The notes: a model not told the origin generated them from the letters alone. A stretch of 64,000 bases of DNA from Clavelina lepadiformis (GCF_947623445.1 NC_135244.1:19840860-19904859), one strand, 5' to 3'. Counted from the stretch's first letter, positions 23,633-36,986 are shown. Made by a program: numbers and translations.

Positions 23633-26600
23633 TCATAATTCTCTTTCATAGTTTGGAAGCGGTGGTGCCGAGGTGACCTTTTCTTTTATATAATTTTTCA
23701 ACCTTGCAACATATTCGTTTATTAATTCTGTTTGGTCTCTTGAGTAAGGATTGAAATCATCTTTCCTGGGCGGCCTCTTGAACAATCCGGTGTTCTCCAG
23801 TTGCAAGCAGAGCAAACGTTCTTCCAAGTTGTTTACCTTAAATCCAGTGAAATCAACAACCCTTCGCATTTGTTTAACATGATCTTGTTTGAGGTCTTCA
23901 TAATAAACGACGAGAGGTTGAGATGATGCCAAGTACTTGGTATTGGCTCGTAGCCACCTTTTCGACAGCACAGTAACAATTTCATTCCATTCTAAAAATT
24001 TCATAAAAAACAGAACGTAATCAATGAGCTATAGCCTACATACAGGCATACTTTACCACACAATGGGACACTTCCATCACATGCAGTGGTAAAACTAACG
24101 AAAGAAACCATAAAATTAAGCCTACCCGTAAGTAGGCATTTTAATTTAAATTAATTCATTTCAATGCAAAAGTAAGCGCTTTGGACAAAAGCGTAAAATC
24201 ACATCATCATGGAAACGGACATATTGTTCATAATGTAATAATGTGTATCATAATAACATAATGATACAATACACAATAATGGCATAATGTACACTGATGT
24301 GCCGTAAACAATCTCTGCTATACTGTACCTGGACTTTCAAATAGCTTGGTTTTCCCAAGCGCAGTGTGAGATTTGGATTTTTGCCTGATAAATTCGGCGA
24401 CGATATTATCAAATGGGTTTCGAATAAGGACAATGTTTTTGGAAGAATTACTCATAACACGATGAGACTTGATAGTTAATACTCTTCCACTTGAAATGTC
24501 ATCAAATTCTCCAAGAAACCCTGAAAACATTTTATGGTGCTGGTAAATAAGTCTGACACCAGCAGTATATCTTTTCAAGCTTTCAGGTAGTTCGGTTGTA
24601 CCAACGCATAAAACCCTTGTTCAAAAAATATCTCAAACGCTATAGAAGGCGTATAACTCCAAAAATAAGATTTCTCTGATTTCGTTACACGTCTTACGGA
24701 GGGCTTTAAAAACCCTGTTAAGATCAATCAAAAGACAGCAGGATTGGTGCATGTTTTCTAGCTTTGGAATTCCCCTAGCATATGGCACGTTTCAAAATTC
24801 CAGGTTGTGCGGAAAATTTGGCAAGAAATTGGCAAGAAAAAGTGGGAAATATGTGTTTTTATGCCCAAAAATACACTTTTGACTTTGGACCCATGTAACG
24901 GGATATAGAGATATGGGAGTTTTGCCATATTTAAGTATGAGATAGTATCAGACAAGTTTAGTTTACATGCAAAATTTCAGGGATCCCCATGAAGCGATTT
25001 TCGGGTAATTGCGTTTTTGATAATTTTACTACATATAGATATAATCAAAGAAATTAAACCTTTTTTGAAACCCATATACCTCCTAAAAGTCATATTTGTA
25101 ATACCTCCTGCGGCCAAAAATCGATCGTTGTAACTGCTTCCTGTAAATACACCAGTTGCGCTTTCTATTAAGTATCTCATCCACGTATTTCCAGCACCAG
25201 GAAAACTTATGAGAAAGATCTGTTCCGACGTAAGTGGCGGTAAAAATATACGGAGATCACAGCGGAAATCTTGTGCTGAAGTGCGCCATACTGCCACCAT
25301 TTGAGAGTCAGTAAGTGCGGTTGCTTTTGACTCCAAAGAACACTTAAGACAAAACCTTTAAAAAAGTTGCACAACACCTTAAAGTATCAAAAGGAACGTC
25401 AACACACGGTAATAAGCCTAAAGAGAATTTTGATGCATGCTGATACTATTTGAAGGAAGTATAGCAACCTTCAAGTTTTGTGAAACATAGCAGCAAAACG
25501 AGACAGAAACGATTTTTTAATGATGTGTATCAGAGGTGAACGCGTAACTTTTGCTGCTATATGCTTGGTTTTTAAATGTCTCGACTCTTTTATAACTGCT
25601 ACTTCTGCTAACAAATTATTGAAAAAGGAGGTTTACACTCACTGGTCAGCAGTATGCCCGCAGTGACACTCATTCGCAGCGGTTACCATCGACAAGGTTT
25701 GCTCCTTTCTCTCACAATACAAATAACACCAAACTGGTGTAACCTGAGACTGACTTGCAGCCGGTGCTAAGATTGCAGTTTTAAAAAAGTCTGGTGGTAA
25801 CTTGAACATCCCTAGAAAGTGATTTGACAAGTCTTTTTTGGTTGGGGCTCCTGAAACATATAAGTTATTTTTTGTTATAATTATTTTTTGAATATAGGAC
25901 AAAATGACAACAAGCAAAATAGAAATAAATTATAGCCTTAGCAATCGATTTTTGAAAACAGGTCCGATACTGAACCTTTCTCACAGAATTTTGTGATGAG
26001 ATAAATATCGACTGATATGTCATCTCGTGGACATCTAACTTGTGGATAAACTAAAATCTTCTTCTCGCATTTGTTGCTCGGACTTAATGGTATATGATGT
26101 ACAAGTAAGTCTCCACAGCGGCAATGACTTGTTGACCAAGCTGCAAGTCGCAACTTCCTGAAAAGAAGATTACCATTCGATTACGAGATTACAATTAAAT
26201 TTAATTTTGCAAATATTTTATACTTTAACTTCAAATAAGAACCATATTTCAATTAACTTTGAAGAAATGCTGGAATGTTTTAGTATCAAGCAGCATGTAT
26301 GAAATGCTTTATAGTAGGCCTGTTGCATACAAACTGTACACAGTATGTACAAAAGTATACTTTCTACTTCTTAGAGCAAATCTCGTAGCAGTCCTGTACT
26401 CTTCGATTCCTCATCGTATAGGCCAATTCTTCTTCAAAGAATATTTCTGATTTTTTCTTACAGAAGCATCCGAGGTAACGAACTGTAGACAAGTAAATGA
26501 AATTGTCAAATCAATGAGTGAAAGTTTATTGGTTTAAAATCAAGTTGGAGGAGTTTGCAACGAAGTAGCTGGTAGGCCAGTTCCAGGCTATGAAGATGGT

Positions 26601-27917
26601 CGCAGACCTTCCGACCATCAGTTATATAAAAAGTTGTTTGTTTATGGGATCATTATGTGTATTAACTTTTACTTGTAGCTACAACGTTTGTGGTTACAAA
26701 GATTCCGTGACAATTCAAGTGACAAGCAGTTAATATTTGGCTATAGCCAAACGGAATTTCGCGAGATTTTCATATCGAGAAAAAACGTTTAAACAGTTAT
26801 AGTCAGGGTTGCCATCGGTCTCAACTCAAAAATAAGGACGACTAGGAAACGAAAGACGAATACCACCTTAAACAGTGCACAACAGGAGAAGGCAACCAAT
26901 GTTCCTAAAAAAAACAAAAACAAGACACTATCTGCATGTCCTTAATTTTGGTATCTCTTTGGTACAAAATGGTATACTAAAGGTGTCAAAATGCCCAAAA
27001 TACGAACCTCTGCCCTAAAAATAAAACAAAAATAAGGACGCAAATGAAAATAAGGACATTTCTTAGAAAAAAAGGACAAACATATTTTCTAAGACACGGA
27101 TCTTTAAAATAAGGACAAGTATTAGAAATAAGGCGGTATGGCAACCCTGGTTATAGTTTTAAGCCAAAAAGAAGAATATAAATTTGCCATGATGTGTTTG
27201 AAAGATATCGCTAAATATAATACAATTAGAATAATTAAGCATCATGGTTTCCGTTCTTGTTTCATTGCTATTCGCCTAACCACAACATTTCTTATGTCTG
27301 AGTGTTAGATTGCTCAGCCACACGTAAATCATTTTTAATTTGCATAGTAAAGCATTTTCTAAACTGGTTGCTACCATCTGTTCAAAATTAACAAAACTGG
27401 AAAGTCAAGTTTATCTCTTAACAAGCTTAAGAACGGTTTAATCAAGTTTAAGAACGATTGGGTTAATGCTAATTCATCAAAAACTTCCAAACGCTTCATG
27501 TGTCTCAGTGCTGTATATAACCGCTGAAAAGCAAAAACGGCTTCGTATAATTTCGGTTCAAAATAATTGTTTTATGTCTATGAATTGTAATGGCTATTTA
27601 CCTTCACATCTTGCCTTTAAGTTCTTTTGTTCTCGGTGTGTCGACAAAGTTGACATTTTTGTCGGTTTTAAAGGTGTACTTGCCAAGGAAGTGAATTTCG
27701 TGGGATTAACTATTCCGCTTGGCGCACTCGGCGACTTAAACAAAAAAGGCTTATCATTGTTGTGCTGAGCCGGCCTTTGTTTAAGATATGTTTGTTTAAA
27801 ATGCTTATCTTCTATTAGATTGTTCATTTTTCCGTTAAATACCAGTAATAATATTCCAAGTGCAACCAGCAGAAATACAATAATCGACTTCCGGCTTAAT
27901 GCAGTTCTGCTTATCAT
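23633..27917 (-). CDS. Gene B: WSC-domain sulfotransferase-like type II membrane protein, 540 aa
   Basis: Seven exons, minus strand: 27917-27602, 26482-26368, 26157-25976, 25850-25643, 25355-25105, 24520-24329, 23991-23633; 1623 nt, open, with exon phases identical to gene A. Residues about 11-28 ([16 protein letters not shown]) are the membrane anchor, followed by a Pro/Ser/Thr-rich stem of about 75 residues. WSC cysteines occur in [22 protein letters not shown], then [12 protein letters not shown] and CHCGH. Sulfotransferase motifs are [30 protein letters not shown] and [11 protein letters not shown]. Exons 3-7 lie in the duplicated arm or at its edge; exons 1-2 lie in the unique centre and differ most from gene C. 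The exon 2 donor (GTAGAA) and exon 5 acceptor (TTAAAG) are weak. Probable Golgi enzyme; substrate unknown. Confidence 0.88.
26804..27149. mobile_element. 346-bp hAT-type MITE in gene B intron 1
   Basis: The termini are CAGGGTTGCCATCGG and, inverted, CAGGGTTGCCATACCGCC. The 8-bp target duplication GTTATAGT is perfect (26796-26803, 27150-27157). Internally the motif AAATAAGGAC is repeated near both ends. No ORF. Confidence 0.9.
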
Positions 27918-29803
27918 TGCAATTCCTAATAAAACTTATTGTCTTACCAGATGTCGCTTAATTAGAGAATAATTTACTTTTTAAATAACAACAAACATCA
28001 ATATGTTCTATAAATAACACCAGTTTTACATCTGAAGTTTTCGGCAGATATCTTCGTTTCGATTCGAGCCATATTCTTTTACTTACGAGAATCAGCACCA
28101 AAACAACAGTTAATCAAAGTTTGACTGCGTTTTGTACTTTCAAATACAAATAAGCTATTGTCTAGGCTTGGGTTAGAAACAATTGGCTACAATACATAAG
28201 CGATAATTACGCGTACAAGCTATGTCACTTATCCTTCTGCAATTTAGCCCTGTGGTCGAAGTAATTATTACAAAACTTCTGCATATCCTATATATATGCA
28301 GCACATATTGCATATTTCTCATGTCGCTGTAGCTTATCTTTTCCTGTGTATGTAAACCTTGTAACCTTATGTACACGTTAAATTTTCGGCACAACCAGAC
28401 GAGCTTTAGCGAACTTATTAATTTAAAACGCCTCAAGCGCTATAGTTTGTCGAGTCAACTCAAGCCTAACAGTTATCCTGAAAATTACGAGTTTTTTACC
28501 GATTGTGTCGCGAGCATCATGCGTTTTAACAAAATTAAATACAGTAGTTTTACTCATAACTGTATTGACCACAAATCCCACGCCATGCTTGATCTGGACG
28601 GAACGCTCTTTATTATAACTGACGGTATATGTTGAAACTGTAGCAAACCTTGGCCAGCTTACTGTTTTTCAATTGTTCACTTCCTTTAATTTGGCGGGGG
28701 GGGGGGGGGGGGGGGGGGGAGTAGAGCTTCTCTTTCCTTCGTCCTTTAACTGCTTGATCGATTCTTCTTCAAAGTCACTGCATGATAACTATTTTGTTTC
28801 TTGATCCTGTGATTGTGTTTAGCGTTCCTCGAGTGCCTTTGGCGCTTTGTTTTGTTTCCACATATGTTACTATTGCTTGAGCTGGGTTCAGATTTGGTTT
28901 GAAGCCACCTCTAGAAACGAAGGCTGACGTGTGAAATCAAATTCTTCTACCAAAGTTGTCCCTTCGCAGGAGGCGTGCAAAATCCAAGCCAGGAAAGGTC
29001 ATGGTTAAAGCCCATGCTTTAGGCCTGCCTAAGGTTAGGTTGCCTAGGTTGTTGTTGGGTGTTGGCACCAATACGTAACACTTACTTTTCCTGAGTAGAT
29101 TTTACAATTTTCAATGTGCAGGTTAAATGAAATTGACAAAATCGAAAGGCAGTCTCCTCTTTCATTATTGTTACCAGTGCTATTTTTTTGTGAAAACGAA
29201 TAATTTCCTGTGACGCAATCTTGTCGCCAGGGCAACTTGAGTGATAATGCTTCGATTGCTTTTCATGCATTCCATGGGCAGCAGCGTTTCTATACTGAGT
29301 ACTTCCGGTGTTTAGTTTAAAAAGAATTGGTTACAAGCAAAATATAAATCTTTGCAATATGTTGGAAAGTAAGCGAAAAATAGGTAAATAAACAGGAAAA
29401 CAGTCTCCATTTTACCGGAATAGATTGTATAGTCGAGATGTGAGACTGACGAAACCAATGTAGTAATGACTTCAGTCATTGTATTGGTCTCAATCACATT
29501 TCCAAATGACTTGACTTGAGTGAAACCACGCATGAAGTGTCAGTTTAAACATTAAGGCATTTGGCAAAAAACGGATATTTTCATGACAAGTAAATTTGTC
29601 TGAAGAAAGTGACCATATTTGAAAGAAAGTGGTTTGCATTGTATCTGGACTAAGAATATTGATAACTTGAAACGGAACACTATAACTGGATAATGCATGT
29701 GCTTAATGCTTGCATGTGTGCATGTTGTTGAACTTTTTGAAAATACAGAACATTTCATCAGATATAGATCAACGTAAAATAATACATTTAATCCTGAATT
29801 GCA
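27918..29803. other. Divergent intergenic region between genes B and C (centre of the inverted duplication)
   Basis: This presumably holds both promoters. It contains the block shared with the gene A flank (28507-28590) and a run of 24 G (28696-28719). It is not itself palindromic. An 88-codon open frame at 28369-28635 overlaps the shared block and is not conserved as protein in the other copies. Confidence 0.5.
28696..28719 (+). repeat. G24 homopolymer
   Basis: Twenty-four consecutive G between genes B and C. The length is prone to assembly error and in-cell slippage. Confidence 0.9.
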
Positions 29804-32796
29804 ATGATAAAGGCTGTTGCAAGGCACTCGAAACCGGTTGTTTCTGTTCTGATTACACTTGGAATACTACTAATGTTGTACAGAAAGTCAAACAATCTAA
29901 TAGAACAAAACAAGCATTACGAAATGCAACCTAGACAGAAGCCAACTTTCTTAACCAATCTCACAGGGGACGAAGAATGGACAACAAGATGTGAAGGCAA
30001 GTGGTTAAGAACCGATTACAAATTGCAAATTGAAGTATTAATGGGGGGTATTTAGTTATTCAGTAGCAAATAATTTGATACATACATTACTGTACCACGT
30101 GTACAGCTTTTAATAGTTTTGCATGCACTATAATCCATCTCAAACTGATAGACATTTTTAGAGTAACTTTAACTTTTTATTTTGTTTGAAAACATATGAC
30201 TGTACAATCCGTTGAGTTAATAATATATGTAACATCCCAGCAGTCTTGTCAATGTAGCTGTGCTGCACCTTAACTAGCATCTCTGTCGCCTTAGAACTAG
30301 CTGGGAAAACCCTAAAACAATATTCTTGCATTGTTTCTTTTTATAATTTATACATTATTTATTTCCATGCAGTTCGCTACCTCGGATGCTTCTGTAAAGA
30401 AAAGCCACACAGTTTTTTTAAACAAGAATGGGTCTATTCGATGAGGAATAATAAAGTAAAAGACTGCTACGAGATTTGCTCGAAAAAGTAAAAGTAAATA
30501 CACAGCAATGAATTTAAAACAAGCTGGAACAAAGATCCTGTCACGTGTAAACAGTTCCTCAAATTTAATTAAAACGTATTTCCTATTTTTGAAATCATGT
30601 ATAGCGTAAATTGATTGCAAAAATAAATTCAGTCTTGCTCTCCTTTTCAGGAAGTTGCGACTTGCAGCTTGGTCAACAAGTCATTGCCGCTGTGGAGACT
30701 TACTTGTACATCATATACCATTAAGTCCGAGCAACAAATGCGAGAAGAAGATTTTAGTTTATCCACAAGTTAGATGTCCACGAGATGACATATCAGTCGA
30801 TATTTATCTCATCACAAAATTCTGTGAGAAAGGTTCAGTATCGGACCTGTTTTCAAAAATCGATTGCTAAGGCTTTAATTTATTTCTATTTTGCTTGTTG
30901 TCATCTTGTCCTCTATTCAAAAAATAATTATAACAAAAAATAACTTATATGTTTCAGGAACCCCAACCAAAAAAGACTTATCAAATCACTTTCTAGGGAT
31001 GTTCAGGTTACCACCAGACTTCTTTAAAACTGCAATCTTAGCACCGGCTGCAAGTCAGTCTCAGATTACACCAGTTTGGTGTTATTTGTATTGTGAGAGA
31101 AAGGAGCAAACCTTGTCGATGGTAACCGCTGCGAATGAGTGTCACTGCGGGCATACTGCTGATCAGTGAGTGTAAAAGAAGTTTTAAGTCATTATAATTT
31201 TATGAAATATTCTAAGAAGCGTAATTAAAGTGTGCAGGTTTTACAGTATTTCGCCTATAACGGAGTCATAAACAAATAATCAACTTCGAGTCACCAGTCA
31301 AGTCGAGTAATTTGACAAATAACACTGCGGCCAGGTCAAGTAAATTGTTATTTGAAAACTAGCTTGACGGAAAACAAAAATACCTTTTCTGTGAACATTA
31401 ACCGCGTTTAGAAGTTTTACAAAATTGCTTCGTTTTGCTTGGTCATGGTCAAAAACAAAACTTCGTTCTAAATTACATGCTTCAACATGTTTAAACAAAA
31501 ACATATTAATTATGCACAAAAGGTGATGTCGTTAATTCGAGTCTTTAATACTTTGGGCTTCGCCTTTATTATAAAAAAGTAAGATAAATACGTAGCTCCT
31601 ATAGGATTTAAAGTTTATTTTTGTTAGCACTGACTCCGTATTTTAAACATTATGGTTGTTACTGTACGTAAGTATTTTCGTTGAAGATTTCCAATCCACC
31701 ATGTCTTGGAATTAAAAGCAAAGGCACTTACTGACTCTCACACGGTGGCAGTATGGCGCACTTCAGCACAAGATTTCCGCTGTGATCTCCGGATATTTTT
31801 ACCTCCAAACACGTCGGAACAGATCTTTCTCATAAGTTTTCCTGGTGCGGGAAATACGTGGATGAGATATTTAATAGAAAGCGCAACCGGTGTATTTACA
31901 GGAAGCATTTACAACGATCAATTTTTGGCCGCAAAAGGTATTACAAATCTGACCACCGAATAACGTTTGATAATTTTTTGACTAACCTTTTTATCAGTTT
32001 TTGTATGACCAACTAAAAGCTTTAAAAGATATACTGATGGTGTCAAATTTATTTACCAGCACAATAAAATGTGTCCAGGGTTTCTTGGAGAACTTGACGA
32101 TATTTCAAGTGGAAGAAATTTAGTTATCAAATCCCATCGTGCAATGAGTAATTCCTCTAAAAGCATTGTTCTGATTCGAAATCCTTTTCATACTATTGTG
32201 GCCGAATTTACTAGAAAAAGCTATAATGAGTCGCATACATGGCTTGGAAGCGCAGCGATCTTTCACAGTTCAAGTACATAGCTTCTAGTCTGCGTATTAC
32301 TTGAAGTGCATTTCTGTTTGGTATAATCTAATATAATGTGATTTTTTACCTTTATCTTTGACTTTTGACGATGTCGGTCGTAAACGATTACACAACTAAT
32401 TTCTGCATGGTTAACTCCTTTACGCTTGATATTATAGAATGGAATCGAAAGGTCGGCAAAATGGCGTCAAAATGGTTGCAGAAAAATCTTAGCTACTTGA
32501 CATCATCTCGACCTCTCGTCGTTTATTACGAAGACCTCAAACAAGATCATGTTAAACAAATGCGAAGGGTTGTTGATTTCATAGGATTTAAGGTCACCAA
32601 CTTGGAAGAACGTTTGCTCTGCTTGCAACTGGAGAACACCGGATTGTTCAAGAGGCCGCCCAGGAAAGATGATTTCAATCCTTACTCAAGAGACCAAACA
32701 GAATTAATAAACGAATATGTTGCAAGGTTGAAAAATTATATAAAAGAAAAGGTCACCTCGGCACCACCGCTTCCAAACTATGAAAGAGAATTATGA
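29804..32796 (+). CDS. Gene C: WSC-domain sulfotransferase-like type II membrane protein, 500 aa
   Basis: Seven exons: 29804-29996, 30373-30487, 30651-30832, 30958-31165, 31687-31937, 32079-32273, 32438-32796; 1503 nt, open. Intron 1 has a GC donor in its best context (AG|GCAAGT); all others are GT-AG. The membrane anchor is at residues about 12-26 (VSVLITLGILLML); the stem is shorter than in gene B. WSC cysteines match gene B, and exon 3 is identical at protein level. Sulfotransferase motifs are [30 protein letters not shown] and [11 protein letters not shown]. The C-terminal exon is nearly identical to that of B, while exons 1, 2 and 5 differ more. Probably a Golgi sulfotransferase-like protein; substrate unknown. 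Confidence 0.88.
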
Positions 32797-35494
32797 CATA
32801 TATTTATTTGTTGCGTCGTAGATTGCTTCAATAGCTATAGAGCTGTAAGCTTTGATCTAATTACAAATATATATACACCCATATAATATATATAAGTAGA
32901 TTTTATCTGTTTGGATAATGTCGGTATTTATTTTAAATGCAGCTGATTGATTGGTATTTCAAACTACCTGCTGATGCATAGCGCATTTGTCATTTATGAT
33001 TAACCGTATAGATAATATGATATCGTAATCTTTATCTTCGGACTGAGCAAAGTCTTTGTATGATTTAAACTCGGCGATAATTTCTCATCGCTCGAGCCCG
33101 ATTTCCGAGCGTTGGCCTTTGCACAAGTTCGGGTTGATATGCACGTTTTGATCTGTTTTTGTTGTTAGTTGTATTGTATTGCCTGATTTAGCTCACTGTT
33201 CTCATACAACCCTAAAAATTGTACCTACATGCCTATCTCTAAAAATGTAAATATTATTAAAAAATAGAAATTGCCCTAGCACACAGTATAATTTTGTGAA
33301 TGACTTTGCAAAATGTGTACTACTGCTTTATGTTTGTTTTTCTTGGTATGCGTAATAACAGCTGCAGTTGCCTGTAAACGCACACCTCCTCTTTAACCCG
33401 TACAAGTCGCAATTCTTTTGGGGCCTGCTATGCTCCCAGAATTGTAACTGATGATGTTAACATGTGATAATGTGACTAACGATTGATAACATTTAGTTGT
33501 ACATGCACAAATTGTATCGCTATGATAAGTTTATGGGAATCATGTTGTCAGACTCGCACAATAATGCGCAATACCGTTGATAAATGAAAAAGCCACAAGC
33601 AGTAGGTTATGCTATCTTGCTTGCATTGCCACCCATATAGGCGCTAACCATAGGCGTAGCCAGTGGGGCAAATTGGGCCATGCTCCCCACCCCCCAATTT
33701 TTGTGTCTATAGACTTCTACATCAGGTGGCGGTGTCTTAAAACAAACACTTTCTAGTTCACTTGAACTCATGAAATATTTGGACCTTGAAATTGTTTTCT
33801 GGCTACGCCAATGGCGCTAACAGTGGGCCGTGTAGAGATAACTGAACCTCACAAGCAGTTCGGCTTCAAGTTGTTTGTGTTAAACGCGCCTGGTGTTCAT
33901 TCATCGAGTACTAATTGAAGAGTGTATGACGTAAAGAGAGAAATTGCAGAAAATAATTTTGTAATACTTTTTCTCAAAGTATATAGCCTATACTAGTGGT
34001 TCCCAACCTTTTTTAGTCCTTTTTTTCTGGTGTGTGCGAGGATGTATTTCGCTTGGCCAGCATGAAATGCATATCAATTAAATAAGACGATTCTTTCACT
34101 AATTTTAGTTGTCGGCCAGTTTGGTGAAAAAACTGTTAAAGTACAAAGTCCACTCCGTTCGTCGTGACCTAAGCTTAAGAACTGCAAAGTTCTTTGTAAA
34201 ACTGGAAATGTTTACGCATGTCTGTAGTTAAATGCATGACATAGTTATATGCATGCATGTTATACATCAGGCTTTTAGACGTCATGATATCAAAATTTTT
34301 TAACCCACACTGGTCACGTGACTATAAAAACCCTATACCAAAAATATACTTTTTTTAGAAACACGTTCAAAAGTATTTGCGTAAAGACATGGTAAAAATT
34401 CCATAAATTGAATTCTCCAAGCTAACCATGTTTATGGGTCAGTATGCCATAACGAGAACAATATCGATAAAATCATTCTAATAATTATGATAAAGATAAA
34501 ATAAACCTAAAGTTTAAAACTAATTTGTCATGATAATAAACTATAGTGTGCTTGTTCTCCTGTTCGACACTTGCATTTTCTTAAGTTACATTGTTCACTC
34601 CTTTAAAACTACTTTTAAAATTCTTCTCTGTTTTTGTAAAAAAAAACTGGTAGCTTGTCCTGCGCGTTGCGGTTCAGTAACTTTTCCGTTATCTTCACTG
34701 CAAGCTTCTTTTACACTTTAATTTATTATATTGTCGCATTAAAATTTTATTGCTAAAAAAGAAAACAAAATACAGCCAAGAAATATAGTACGACGACGCA
34801 ACATACTATAGGAACGGCTGATCCGACAATAAGATTGTTATTTCTGATGTACTGTAGGTTTGTGTATGATTTTTAAACGCTTTGCTGTTACTTGCGTGGT
34901 CCCGTTGTACAATAGTAATGCCTTGTTGTCACAGGTATTAAAATCACTATTCGGTAAACTTAATTCATTGCCGTGTACTTAACAAACGCTTAACGGCACA
35001 GATACATGCACTTAGCTAGCAAGAATGCCACTTTAATCGTAACCTTATACCACATTTCTTGGTAGTTTTCGGTTAGTAAAATTATATATTTATGCTGTAG
35101 ATAAATTAATTTTTAATAATTTACTTAAAACCCCAAATTTAGGTTTGCTGTAGGTAAGTTCACCCCTTTCGTAACTACAGAAATAGTTGCGTACCTTGAC
35201 ATGCGAGAGTGAGCAGCACCGTAAGACTTGCGTAACTTAACTTAAGGAAGAGTAAGGATTCTGCAAACTGAAGATAATTGGTTTACTTTACAGTAAAATA
35301 TGACGGCTTTTCCCCTGATTACAGTTGCGTCATGTATCACGCCAAACCGTGATCGTGAGATGTCTATAATGTATACTAAACGAAAAATTTAAGTCACGTT
35401 AGTCACGGCTTATCCGGTCAGCTGACAGTGATTACAAAGCGCGTAATGACGCAACTTTGCTGCCAGGCAAGACGTGTCCTTGAGTAGAAGTGTG
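32797..35494. other. Intergenic region between gene C and right FAXC-like gene
   Basis: Mirror of 20180-23632 without the pogo-like insertion. It carries the right-arm hAT-type MITE at 33649. A hAT-like tip (AGTGGTTCCCAACC, about 34003) has no matching second end. No gene was seen. Confidence 0.5.
33649..33813. mobile_element. 165-bp hAT-type MITE, right-arm copy
   Basis: Same length and same termini as the left-arm copy, with target duplication GCGCTAAC (33641-33648, 33814-33821) on the opposite strand. Confidence 0.85.
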
Positions 35495-35502
35495 TATAAA
35501 TA
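35495..35502 (+). promoter_or_regulatory. TATA box of the right FAXC-like gene
   Basis: TATAAATA, 140 bases before the chosen ATG, conserved with the left-arm copy. Confidence 0.65.
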
Positions 35503-35641
35503 AGTCTGGCGCACAGAGTTCGGTTCAAAACACATTAAGAAGCAAACGAATACCGACTACTGACTGTTACCTCGAAAAAATTCGTATTAGTTGTGTTATT
35601 GTTGTTGCTATTTCTGAATACTCAAGCAGACAAAAAGACAA

Positions 35642-36986
35642 ATGTCAAGCAAAATGGAAGCGCAGTCAAGCGGGTAAGTCTCAGTACAATATTTTATTGA
35701 ACGGTTTTATCGTCAAACTGTACGGTATTGATATCAACCAGGCACCCATAGTTTGAGTATTTTTGGTATTGTTTTCTATCTGCAATTGCTCACTGCGCTC
35801 GGAGCAATCAAGTTGTGTGCCGGCTTTAGATAAAATAGTGTCACGTTTTACAGCTTTTGCAGCAAATGCGGTATAACACAGTTTATGCATACACTTGAGT
35901 GCAAGGCATACATAGCATAGCGCACGTCATCAGCGTTATGCTATGCACGGTGTAAATACGTGCTTCTGTTGCAGAAACGTCGTTAAGGATGAAATCACTG
36001 TCTTTGGGTTTGGAAAATCGTTCTTGGGGCCATGCTTGTCTTCATTTAATCTGAAACTTCAAACCTACTTAAGAATGACTGATATAAAGTATAAGGTAAA
36101 CATATTAGTAAAACAGCTGACTTTTTGTAGACATTTATATTTATTTTTGACGGAAATATTTAACCACAGTTGTGTTTTTTACAGCCTTGGTTTACCACCA
36201 AAATGTCGTCGAAAGGCAAAATTCCGTATATTGAACACAATGGAAAAATCGTGGAAGACAGCTCGTTTATTATCCAGCATCTAAATTCTGAATATAAAAA
36301 AGACCTAAACGCACATTTGACCCCAGCTGAGAAAGCAATCGCCTTGTCCTTTCAAAGACTCGTCGAAGAAAATCTCTACTGGACCTTAGCATACCAACGG
36401 TGGTTGATGGATGATAGCATTTTGGACTTAATACCATTTCCAAACAGATTCGCCACGAAATTGTTTTCATGGTATACGTCTTTGAAACTAAGACCAGAAC
36501 TACGTAAAAACATGAGGGTAAATTTATGTTTTTTATTGATAAAGAAAGCTTCAAGTATACAGTAGTTTATGTGTTGTTGAACAATTTATTTTATTTAAGC
36601 TCTGATTGACATTTCAATTTCATTATTAATTTACTCGTAACAACTATATTACATACACTTAGGGGCAGGGCATAGGAAGACACAGCGAGGAAGAGATACT
36701 GAAAATTGCAAAGTTGGATTTAGGAGCCATCGCCGATTTCTTGGGTGAGAAGGAATTTTTCATGGGCTCCCAACCAAGCGAAGTAGATGCCGTCATCTTC
36801 GGATTTGTCGGGTTAATCATATTCACTGGATCCAACTCTGTCTCTGCAAAACACGTAACGGAAAATCATCCCAATTTAGTCGCGTATGTTGAGAGAATGA
36901 AGCAAATGTATTGGCCGGATTGGGATAAGCTGTGTATTCCAGAAGGGACAACATCCTGGGATGAAATGCAACAGCAATGCGGTTGA
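35642..36986 (+). CDS. FAXC-like / glutathione S-transferase-fold protein, right-arm copy, 269 aa
   Basis: Four exons: 35642-35673, 35975-36095, 36185-36517, 36663-36986; 810 nt, open, same structure as the left copy. The N half has VFGFGKSFLGPC, QTYLRM and KGKIPYIEHNGKIVED; the C half has YWTLAYQRWLMDD, GQGIGRHSEEE and YWPDWDKL. A handful of substitutions separate the copies (for example PSKGK to SSKGK, YLNSEY to HLNSEY, VEDN to VEEN). Single-base length differences before the ATG do not affect the protein. FAXC relatives are membrane- or mitochondria-associated GST-fold proteins; no catalytic role can be assigned. A MULE insertion begins about 80 bases after the stop codon. Confidence 0.9.

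Larger units (their letters stand above)
12403..26165. repeat. Left arm of a large inverted duplication
   Basis: This stretch is the reverse complement of 30645-43608. Matching landmarks are ATTTACTTAATTCATTAGAG at the outer edge (12410s against 43570s), the sulfotransferase-like genes, the FAXC/GST-like genes, and CTTCCTGAAAAG at the inner edge (26155 against 30645). Left-only segments are about 12498-13241, about 15497-17505 (deleted from the right arm) and the 22300-23076 transposon. Boundaries are by eye, within tens of bases. Confidence 0.93.

Noticed and set aside
27466-27768. Plus-strand 100-codon frame
   Set aside because: Antisense shadow of gene B exon 1, which has a proper start, membrane anchor and donor.
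28369-28635. 88-codon open frame between genes B and C
   Set aside because: It overlaps the shared non-coding block, whose copies at 13.9 and 42.5 kb are not open in this frame.
33998-34135. hAT-like tip AGTGGTTCCCAACC in the right arm
   Set aside because: No matching second end or target duplication was found, so I did not list it as an element.
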